Positions 1 through 5,043 of a DNA stretch of 6,023 nucleotides are shown piece by piece (the first letter of the stretch is position 1; each line of letters begins with the position of its first letter). The position numbers and the translations under genes are program-made. Below the pieces are notes generated by a model. It was not told where the DNA came from, ran no database searches, and saw nothing but the letters and a program-made list of their open reading frames with translations. Source of the stretch: Alistipes sp. (GTDB taxonomy: Bacteria > Bacteroidota > Bacteroidia > Bacteroidales > Rikenellaceae); NCBI GenBank assembly GCA_029065825.1, contig JAIEHQ010000150.1:1-6023 (forward strand), given 5' to 3'.

Positions 1-82
1 GAATCGGCTGCCCGAACGGAGCGAGAACCGCCTCCGAAGCCCTTCCGCACGCGCACCGCGCCGGCACGACCGGCCCCGGACG

Positions 83-118
83 ATGAAATTTTTAACAAAA
101 AAACAGAAAAAACGATGA
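83..118 (+). other. 11-codon leader ORF upstream of and overlapping fabG
   Basis: An ATG at 83 opens a reading frame of 11 codons (MKFLTKKQKKR) whose TGA at 116-118 overlaps the fabG ATG at 115-117 as ATGA. The ten bases CGATGAAATT occur both here (81-90) and at the fabG start (113-122), so the two start contexts are identical. A further open frame running from the window edge ends in TGA at 84-86 and overlaps the ATG at 83 in the same way, so it could be the tail of an upstream gene. The peptide is very basic because the leader is A-rich, and chance is a real alternative. Whether it is translated cannot be told from sequence. Confidence 0.25.
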
Positions 119-861
119 AATTACTCGAAGGAAAAGTAGCCGTCGTAACCGGCGCAGCGAGAGGAATCGGCAAGGCCATCGCCCTCCAGTTCGCCAAAGA
201 GGGTGCCGACGTGGCATTCACGGACCTCACGATCGACGAGAACGGCAAGAAAACCGAAGAGGAGCTGCTCGCTCTGGGCGTAAAGGCCAAAGGCTATGCC
301 TCCAACGCCGCCGATTTCGCTCAGACGCACGAGGTGATCGAGCAGATCCACAAGGATTTCGGACGGATCGACATCCTGGTAAACAATGCCGGCATTACCA
401 AAGACGGTCTGATGATGCGTATGAGCGAGGCCCAGTGGGATGCCGTGCTGAACGTCAATCTGAAGTCGGCCTTCAACTTCATCCACGCCGTCACGCCGAT
501 CATGGCGCGCCAGCGCAGCGGCTCGATCATCAACATGTCGTCGGTGGTGGGTGTCAGCGGCAACGCGGGCCAGTGCAACTACTCGGCTTCGAAGGCGGGC
601 ATGATCGGCCTGGCCAAGTCGATCGCCAAGGAGATGGGTCCCCGCGGCATCCGCGCCAACGCCATCGCCCCCGGCTTCATCATTACCGACATGACCAACG
701 CCCTTCCCGACGAAGTGAAGGAGGGATGGTACCAGCAGATTCCGCTCCGGCGCGGCGGCACCCCCGAAGACGTGGCCCGCGTGGCGCTCTTCCTCGCCTC
801 CGACCTTTCGTCCTATGTCAGCGGTCAGGTCATCCACTGCTGCGGAGCGATGAACTGTTAG
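115..861 (+). CDS. fabG: 3-oxoacyl-[acyl-carrier-protein] reductase FabG
   Basis: Cytosolic NADPH-dependent reductase of type II fatty acid synthesis; it reduces 3-oxoacyl-ACP to (3R)-3-hydroxyacyl-ACP. The 248-residue protein is a complete classical short-chain dehydrogenase. It has the nucleotide-binding TGAARGIG motif at residues 12-19, the structural NNAG at 90-93, and the catalytic tetrad N115, S143, Y156, K160 with the same spacing as E. coli FabG. The C-terminal YVSGQVI segment is typical of the family. The frame stays open to the window edge, so the start was chosen because MKLLEGKVAVVTG aligns with usual FabG N-termini. The leader (about 87-114) is A-rich with no Shine-Dalgarno site, as is usual in Bacteroidetes. 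No promoter is seen in the short upstream stretch, so it may be transcribed from outside the window. A terminator follows directly, so it is the last gene of its unit. Other SDR activities cannot be excluded, but the match to FabG is close. Confidence 0.96.
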   Translation: MKLLEGKVAVVTGAARGIGKAIALQFAKEGADVAFTDLTIDENGKKTEEELLALGVKAKGYASNAADFAQTHEVIEQIHKDFGRIDILVNNAGITKDGLMMRMSEAQWDAVLNVNLKSAFNFIHAVTPIMARQRSGSIINMSSVVGVSGNAGQCNYSASKAGMIGLAKSIAKEMGPRGIRANAIAPGFIITDMTNALPDEVKEGWYQQIPLRRGGTPEDVARVALFLASDLSSYVSGQVIHCCGAMNC

Positions 862-866
862 TTCGC

Positions 867-906
867 AAAAAAGGAAAGTCGATCGCAAGATCCTCTTTCC
901 TTTTTT
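867..906 (+). terminator. Rho-independent terminator of fabG
   Basis: A perfect 12-bp stem, AAAAAAGGAAAG (867-878) with CTTTCCTTTTTT (895-906), begins five bases after the fabG stop. The loop contains a second small helix, GATC-GCAA-GATC (881-892), capped by a GNRA-type tetraloop. The 3' arm ends in six Ts followed by ATTT. The matching A-run on the 5' side means it could also act on transcripts from the other direction, though no opposing gene is present here. Confidence 0.9.
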
Positions 907-976
907 ATTTAAGGTATCGTTTCCCGTGCCGACAGCCGGGCAAGCCTCCGCCCCCGCACCTCTCCCCGAAATCCGG

Positions 977-1003
977 AAAAAGCGCAACGATTGCCGACTT
1001 TTT
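977..1003. repeat. Small imperfect stem-loop upstream of the protease promoter
   Basis: AAAAAG (977-982) can pair with CTTTTT (998-1003), and inside it GCAA (984-987) pairs with TTGC (991-994) around the triloop CGA, with a one-base and a three-base interruption between the helices. It resembles a weak second terminator that would isolate the protease unit from fabG, but it has no free T-tract beyond the stem. It could be accidental. Confidence 0.3.
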
Positions 1004-1023
1004 CGCAGCCTCCCTACGCTGCG
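1004..1023. promoter_or_regulatory. Inverted repeat just upstream of the protease -7 box
   Basis: CGCAGC (1004-1009) and GCTGCG (1018-1023) form a perfect 6-bp inverted repeat with an 8-base spacer. It ends seven bases before the candidate -7 box at 1031, where RNA polymerase would contact the DNA, so it could be an operator half-site pair. No regulator is encoded in the window, and a short GC-rich repeat of this size can arise by chance. Confidence 0.25.
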
Positions 1024-1030
1024 GATCGTC

Positions 1031-1038
1031 TATCTTTG
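1031..1038 (+). promoter_or_regulatory. Bacteroidetes -7 promoter box for the S8 protease/PorV-like unit
   Basis: TATCTTTG matches the Bacteroidetes -7 consensus TAnnTTTG exactly. It lies 59 bases before the protease ATG, downstream of the fabG terminator, and would give a 5' leader of about 50 bases. No clear -33 TTTG is visible at the usual distance; the nearest T-run (999-1003) is somewhat too far upstream. Confidence 0.6.
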
Positions 1039-1097
1039 AGTGCACGTCCGCCGTGCCGCACAACACGCCAAGCCAACATACGACCTAACCACACACC

Positions 1098-3197
1098 ATG
1101 ACCTTCGAACATCTCCCGCAACACCTGCTCTTCGCCCTGCTGCTGCTCGCCGCAGGATGCCGCAGCGATTTCGACGATCTCCGCCCCGCGCCCCCCTCGG
1201 CTCCGCAGCAGACGGAGCTGATCCCGGGTGTCATCAGCCTGAAGCTCGACCGCACCACCGCCGAATCGCTCCGCATGGAGCGCACCCGCAGCGGCGAACT
1301 GCAGACGGGCAACCTCTCCTTCGACGAGCTATGCCGGCGTTACCGCGTGACCTCCGTCGAACGGCTCTTCGACGACTACGGCTGCGCCGAACGCACCCGC
1401 AAGGCGGGACTCGACCTCTGGTACGTCGTCCGCTTCGAGGGCGACACCGAACAGCTGATCGCCGACTTCGGCCGACTCGAAGGGGTAACCCACGCCGAAC
1501 CGGTGGGCCGCATCTCCCGCACCGACACCTGGACCGTCGTCCAGCCCTCGCCCGAGCGGCACGGGGCGGCGAGCGGCATTGCCGCGGCCGAAGCCCCCTT
1601 CGACGACCCCCTATTCTACAGGCAATGGCCCCTATACAACGACGGTACGACCCACACGCAGGCCGCCGCCGGTGCCGACATCGACATCCTGCCGGCGTGG
1701 CGGCAGACCGCGGGCAGCAGCGAGGTAATCGTAGCGGTCATGGACGAGGGAGTGCAGTACGACCACCCCGACCTCGCGGCCAACATGTGGAGCGGCATCG
1801 GCCGCAACTTCTGCGTCGGAGCCGATCCCGACCGCATTACCTGGGGCACCCACGGCACCCACGTGGCCGGCACGATCGCAGCGGTCAATGACAACGGCAT
1901 CGGCATCTGCGGCATCGCCGGCGGCTCGGGCCGGGGCGACGGCGCCCGCATCATGACCTGCGAAATCTTCCACCCCTCCGACAGCCGGCAGAACGCCACC
2001 TTCTACGGCATCGCCGACGCGATCAAGTACTCGGCCGACAACGGAGCCGTGATCAGCCAGAACAGCTGGAACCTCGACGGCACCTGGTCGCCCCTGATGT
2101 GGCGGGAGCAATGCCAGGTCCTGATCGATGCCATCGACTACTTCATCCGCTACGCCGGCATGTCGCCCGACGGCGAGACCCAGGTCGGCCCGATGGCCGG
2201 CGGCGTGGTGATCTTCGCCGCAGGCAACGAGAGCGCCGGCGGCGGCTTCTACCCCGCCTCGTACGAGCCGTGCCTCTGCGTGGGGGCCATGACCTGCACC
2301 TTCATGCCCGCCGCCTACACCAACTACGGCTCCAATGTCGATATCGCCGCACCGGGAGGAGGTCCCTGGGACTACACCATCTTTACCGAAGCCTCGCAGT
2401 GCGACATCCTGAGCACCTACCCGACCGACCAAAGCAACTATTACCTCCCCGGCTACGCCTACATGCAGGGCACTTCGATGGCCTGCCCCCACGTATCGGG
2501 CATCGCAGCGCTGATCGTCTCCCGCTTCGGCGGCCCGGGCTTTACCGGCGAGCATTGCAGGGATATTCTGCTCCATTCGACCCGCGACATCTCGCAATAC
2601 TACGGTTCAGGCACCGACCGCTGTCCGATCGGTCCGCTGATCGACGCGGGCATGGCCCTCGCGGCCGGCAACCGGCCTCCGGTCATCATCCCCGCCCCCG
2701 ACCAGGAGGAGCGCTTCACGCTCTACCCGGGTCAGAGCCGCACGCTGCGCTACACCCTCCAAAACTACACGCACTGGGAACTTACCGATGCCAGCCGGCG
2801 GATAAGGAGCAGCCTGACCGACGACGAACTGACCCTCACGTTCGATGCCTCGGAATACCCCATCGCAGGACCCTATATCGCCGAGCTGACCCTGACCAAC
2901 GGCATCTCGACGGCCGTCCGCCGCATCGAATACAACATCGGGGCGGAGGCCCCCGCCCTACGGCTCGACCTCTATCCGAACCCCTGCACCGACCGCCTCC
3001 ACCTGCTCTGCGAACGATCGGGCGAGGCCACGATCCGCCTGCGCAACTCGATCGGGCGGGAGTGCTTCCGCCGCACGGTCCTCCTGACCGAAGAGACACC
3101 CCTGCAGCTGGATCTCTCGCAGCTCTCCGCCGGCACCTACCGCTTCGAGGCCGACTTCGAGGGAGTGACCGTGACCCGCACCGTCGTCAAACGCTGA
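1098..3197 (+). CDS. S8 (subtilisin-family) serine protease, predicted lipoprotein with T9SS type A sorting domain
   Basis: A 699-residue exported endopeptidase. An in-frame TAA at 1086-1088 fixes the start at the ATG at 1098. Residues 1-21 form a hydrophobic signal ending in LLAAGC, with C21 as the likely lipidated cysteine. The following RSDFDD is acidic, like Bacteroidetes lipoprotein surface-export signals. The n-region has no Lys or Arg, which is unusual. Residues about 40-140 resemble a subtilase prodomain. The catalytic domain (about 205-525) shows D216 in VAVMDEGV, H252 in HGTHVAGT, oxyanion-hole N377 in AAGNE and nucleophile S460 in GTSMACPHVSG, so it should be active. Residues about 527-615 look like a beta-sandwich. 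Residues about 621-699 fit a T9SS type A sorting domain: YPNP at 626-629, LSAGTY near 676-681 and a VVKR end. There are 17 cysteines, three in the sorting domain. The PorV-like gene follows after 14 bases, suggesting one operon. Substrate unknown. Confidence 0.93.
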   Translation: MTFEHLPQHLLFALLLLAAGCRSDFDDLRPAPPSAPQQTELIPGVISLKLDRTTAESLRMERTRSGELQTGNLSFDELCRRYRVTSVERLFDDYGCAERTRKAGLDLWYVVRFEGDTEQLIADFGRLEGVTHAEPVGRISRTDTWTVVQPSPERHGAASGIAAAEAPFDDPLFYRQWPLYNDGTTHTQAAAGADIDILPAWRQTAGSSEVIVAVMDEGVQYDHPDLAANMWSGIGRNFCVGADPDRITWGTHGTHVAGTIAAVNDNGIGICGIAGGSGRGDGARIMTCEIFHPSDSRQNATFYGIADAIKYSADNGAVISQNSWNLDGTWSPLMWREQCQVLIDAIDYFIRYAGMSPDGETQVGPMAGGVVIFAAGNESAGGGFYPASYEPCLCVGAMTCTFMPAAYTNYGSNVDIAAPGGGPWDYTIFTEASQCDILSTYPTDQSNYYLPGYAYMQGTSMACPHVSGIAALIVSRFGGPGFTGEHCRDILLHSTRDISQYYGSGTDRCPIGPLIDAGMALAAGNRPPVIIPAPDQEERFTLYPGQSRTLRYTLQNYTHWELTDASRRIRSSLTDDELTLTFDASEYPIAGPYIAELTLTNGISTAVRRIEYNIGAEAPALRLDLYPNPCTDRLHLLCERSGEATIRLRNSIGRECFRRTVLLTEETPLQLDLSQLSAGTYRFEADFEGVTVTRTVVKR

Positions 3198-3211
3198 AAT
3201 ACCTTCGCACC

Positions 3212-4201
3212 ATGAAAAAAATCACGATATTCCTGCTGCTCGCCCTTCTGACTCCCCCGGCACTCCGCGCCCAGGAGTTCTTGGCGCTCAACCCCGATGC
3301 CCGCACCGCAGGCATGGGCAACGCCACCGCCGCCGCGTCGAGCGGTCCGCTGACCGTCTATACCAACGCGGCGGCCTCGCTCTTCAGCACGGGCACCTTC
3401 GAGATCGGTGCCTCCTACGCCCCCTGGCTGCGCGACCTGGCCCGGGGCTACGACCTGACTGCCGTCGGCGGCTTCGTCCCCCTACGCCAGCGCCACGCCC
3501 TGGCCTTCGGTGCCCGGTTCTACCGCTCGCCCCGCTACAGCTCGGACTACGACGCGGACGAGGCTCCGTTCATCCCCAAAGACGAATTCAACGACCCGCT
3601 TTCCGCCGGCACGGGATCGTTCCGCCCGCTCGACCTCTCGGCCGACGTGGCCTACGGCTACCGCATCAACCGCTGGCTCGGCATCTCGGCGACCGCACGC
3701 TACGTACGCTCCTCGTTCCTGGACTTCTATCCCGCCGACCAGGCCTTCGGACTCGACCTGGCGGCCTATGCCCGCGTCCCGCTCGACCGGATGGCCGAAG
3801 GGGCATGGATCGGTGCCGGTCTGAAGATCGCCGACATAGATGTCACATTCGGGGATGCGGACTGTCTGCTCCCGACCCGCATCAACCTCGGCGGCACGCT
3901 CTTCGCCCCGATCCGGGACTCCCACTGGCTCGAAGCGACCCTCGACCTGGGCTACCGCATATGGCCCGAAGAGCTCCGTCCGTCGGCGTTCGAAGCGGCC
4001 TTCGGCGCGGAATACACCCTCATGCAGCTGTTCTCGCTGCGGGCCGGCTACCACGTCTCCAGCGATAGGTCCTGCAACTATGCCACCGTCGGTGCCGGCG
4101 TGCGGTTCCTCCACATCGCGGCGGACTTTTCCTACCTGCTGGCCGGGCGCAAATGCCCCTGGCGCAACACCTGGCAGATCGGCATCGGTCTCTGCTTCTG
4201 A
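3212..4201 (+). CDS. PorV/PorQ-family outer-membrane beta-barrel protein, candidate T9SS shuttle for the protease
   Basis: A 329-residue outer-membrane barrel of the FadL-like PorV/PorQ group. In characterised T9SS, PorV binds the sorting domain of secreted cargo and carries it to the attachment complex; PorQ acts with PorZ. Residues 1-20 are a type I signal peptide with likely cleavage after A20 (LRA|QE). The family hallmark follows at once: LNPDARTAGMG (26-36), then a variant of the NPA motif in YTNAAASLF (50-58). The remainder alternates polar and hydrophobic residues as in beta-strands, for example 159-167 and 296-306. The last strand ends WQIGIGLCF with a terminal Phe, typical of BAM-folded barrels. 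The length fits PorQ-like members and is shorter than P. gingivalis PorV, as I recall it. The frame is open far upstream, but the ATG at 3212 is the only start that gives a signal peptide. It follows the protease stop by 14 bases with no promoter visible. The family call is firm; PorV versus PorQ role, and partnership with this protease, are inference. Confidence 0.82.
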   Translation: MKKITIFLLLALLTPPALRAQEFLALNPDARTAGMGNATAAASSGPLTVYTNAAASLFSTGTFEIGASYAPWLRDLARGYDLTAVGGFVPLRQRHALAFGARFYRSPRYSSDYDADEAPFIPKDEFNDPLSAGTGSFRPLDLSADVAYGYRINRWLGISATARYVRSSFLDFYPADQAFGLDLAAYARVPLDRMAEGAWIGAGLKIADIDVTFGDADCLLPTRINLGGTLFAPIRDSHWLEATLDLGYRIWPEELRPSAFEAAFGAEYTLMQLFSLRAGYHVSSDRSCNYATVGAGVRFLHIAADFSYLLAGRKCPWRNTWQIGIGLCF

Positions 4202-4215
4202 CCGCTCCCGCGCAC

Positions 4216-4273
4216 CCCGAAAACACTGCGGCCCACTCCGATCGGTTCGGAATGGGCCGCAAAACGTTTCGGG
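4216..4273. terminator. Nested palindrome, likely bidirectional terminator between convergent genes
   Basis: The core stem TGCGGCCCA (4227-4235) pairs perfectly with TGGGCCGCA (4253-4261) and continues, after one mismatch, with TCCG (4237-4240) and CGGA (4248-4251). An outer CCCGAAA (4216-4222) pairs with TTTCGGG (4267-4273). It fills most of the 79-bp gap between the PorV-like gene and the convergent phosphatase gene. On the minus strand the core stem is followed by GTGTTTTC; on the plus strand the only Ts are GTTTC. Both T-tracts are short, so the terminator may be stronger for the phosphatase. Confidence 0.7.
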
Positions 4274-4280
4274 CACCCGG

Positions 4281-4769
4281 CTACGACTCGGCCTCAACCA
4301 CATCGAGCAGCCGCCGGCACCCCTCCTCCAGCAGGTCGAGCACCAGTTCGAACCCCTCGTGCCCCTCGTAGTAGGGATCGGGCACATGGCTCCAGCGCGA
4401 ACCTTCGCCGAAGAACTCGGCCATACGGCAGATCCGCTCCCCCGCCTCGCGCGAGGGGGCGATCCGGAACAGGTCGTGGTAGTTGCCGTCGTCCATCGCC
4501 ACGATCCGGTCGAAGCGCTCGAAATCCTCCTCCCGGACCTGCCGCGCCCGATGCGTGAGCAGATACCCCCGGGCATGGGCCGCCCGCTGCATGCGCCCGT
4601 CGGGCCGATCGCCCGCATGTCCGCCGTACGTACCGGCCGAATCGACCTCCACCCGCTCCTCGAGTCCCCGCTGCCGTGCCATCTGCCGCAAGATGCCCTC
4701 CGCCGCCGGGGAGCGGCATAGGTTGCCGAGGCATACGAACAGAATCCGTTGTTTTCCCTGTTTGATCAT
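4281..4769 (-). CDS. Low-molecular-weight protein tyrosine phosphatase
   Basis: A 162-residue cytosolic phosphatase that removes phosphate from tyrosine residues; in many bacteria such enzymes partner with tyrosine kinases that control capsule or exopolysaccharide export. The N-terminal P-loop is C13-LGNLC-R19-S20-P21, the C(X)5R(S/T) signature. DSAGT follows at 43-47, and the general acid D131 sits in DPYY (131-134). The length matches the usual 150-160 residues. The ATG at 4769 was chosen because an earlier in-frame TTG at 4787 lies across the -7 promoter box and adds residues absent from the family. The gene is alone: convergent with the PorV-like gene and divergent from the YtfJ-like gene. 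No tyrosine kinase or capsule gene is present in the window, so its substrate cannot be inferred. It could also act on other phosphomonoesters such as phosphoarginine, as some relatives do. Confidence 0.95.
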   Translation of the reverse strand: MIKQGKQRILFVCLGNLCRSPAAEGILRQMARQRGLEERVEVDSAGTYGGHAGDRPDGRMQRAAHARGYLLTHRARQVREEDFERFDRIVAMDDGNYHDLFRIAPSREAGERICRMAEFFGEGSRWSHVPDPYYEGHEGFELVLDLLEEGCRRLLDVVEAES

Positions 4770-4773
4770 GAAC

Positions 4774-4791
4774 GCAAAGATAGGCAAAGAT
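4774..4791 (-). promoter_or_regulatory. Duplicated -7-like box for the phosphatase gene
   Basis: Read on the minus strand, ATCTTTGC occurs twice in tandem with a 10-base period (plus-strand copies of GCAAAGAT at 4774-4781 and 4784-4791). The start-proximal copy gives TATCTTTG (4782-4775), an exact TAnnTTTG box; the distal copy gives AATCTTTG, one mismatch. The exact box ends only five bases before the ATG at 4769, so a transcript from it would have almost no leader; the distal box would give about ten bases. No clear -33 element is seen. Confidence 0.5.
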
Positions 4792-4927
4792 TCATGAAAT
4801 CCGCACGGAGGCGGAAACCGCAGCGCGATCTTTTTCCGCTCCGCACGCGATTTTGGAACGCAACTTGCAACCCGTTCCGCAACGAAACTCCCCTCCGGAC
4901 GGCGAGCGGCGTCCGACAGCCGGCCGA

Positions 4928-4968
4928 AAGAGTCCCCCGCGACGGCATGCGCCGAATCGACGACTCTT
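4928..4968. repeat. Imperfect stem-loop upstream of the YtfJ-like gene promoter
   Basis: AAGAGTC (4928-4934) pairs with GACTCTT (4962-4968). Inside, CGA (4940-4942) can pair with TCG (4957-4959) and CGGC (4943-4946) with GCCG (4951-4954), leaving an ATGC loop. It sits about 37 bases upstream of the -7 box at 5006, so it would not be in that transcript; it could be a protein-binding site or a structure in a longer upstream transcript. It has no T-tract, so it is not an intrinsic terminator on its face. Confidence 0.35.
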
Positions 4969-5005
4969 CCGCCCGAATGGGGGAATCCGTTTCAAAATAA
5001 ATTCG

Positions 5006-5013
5006 TAACTTTG
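5006..5013 (+). promoter_or_regulatory. Bacteroidetes -7 promoter box for the YtfJ-like/Omp85-like unit
   Basis: TAACTTTG matches TAnnTTTG exactly, within AT-rich sequence, 30 bases upstream of the ATG at 5044. Transcription would start near 5018-5020, giving a leader of about 25 bases that is rich in A and T. It also argues against the in-frame TTG at 5011, which lies inside the box. No convincing -33 element is visible. Confidence 0.65.
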
Positions 5014-5043
5014 CACCGTTTTTTCCATAACGATTTTTCGACT

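Larger units (their letters stand above)
4770..5043. other. Divergent intergenic region, phosphatase/YtfJ-like genes
   Basis: The 274 bases between the two divergent starts hold a candidate promoter at each end and no convincing gene. Other structure seen is: an inverted repeat GCGGAAA (4811-4817) / TTTCCGC (4833-4839); a direct repeat TCCGCACG at 4800-4807 and 4840-4847; an inverted repeat GGAACG (4855-4860) / CGTTCC (4873-4878); and the larger stem-loop at 4928-4968. The middle is GC-rich and the last 45 bases before the YtfJ-like gene are AT-rich, as expected near a promoter. Confidence 0.6.

Noticed and set aside
1..80. Possible C-terminal end of a gene upstream of fabG; all three plus-strand frames are open here.
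   Set aside because: Too short and compositionally uninformative to choose a frame or name a product. The frame ending at 84-86 is the likeliest tail, but nothing confirms it.
1040..1891. A 283-codon plus-strand frame overlapping the protease promoter region and prodomain.
   Set aside because: Arg/His/Pro-rich translation with no motif; the protease frame is supported by an intact catalytic triad.
2099..3211. Open frame inside the protease gene that runs without a stop into the PorV-like gene, as if the barrel had a 370-residue N-terminal extension.
   Set aside because: The stretch is Arg/Pro/His-rich, as expected of a GC-rich gene read out of frame. The signal peptide begins at the ATG at 3212 and the overlapping S8 protease is unmistakable.
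3482..4618. A long minus-strand open frame spanning the PorV-like gene, the terminator and part of the phosphatase gene.
   Set aside because: It lies out of frame with the phosphatase motifs and crosses a strong palindrome; composition is that of a shadow frame.
4770..4787. In-frame TTG start that would add six residues to the phosphatase.
   Set aside because: The TTG and the added codons overlap the -7 promoter box, and the family normally begins shortly before the P-loop, as it does from the ATG at 4769.
4766..4948. A 60-codon minus-strand frame whose TGA overlaps the phosphatase ATG, resembling a coupled upstream gene.
   Set aside because: It would have to be read through the phosphatase promoter boxes, has no family features and is probably chance; the overlap alone is weak evidence.
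4749..5000. An 83-codon plus-strand frame across the divergent intergenic region.
   Set aside because: It starts at a TTG inside the phosphatase gene, is Arg-rich and has no recognisable motif; its start and promoter context are unconvincing.
5011..5043. In-frame TTG start that would add 11 residues to the YtfJ-like protein.
   Set aside because: The TTG lies inside the exact TAACTTTG promoter box and the extra residues precede a normal signal peptide that starts at the ATG at 5044.
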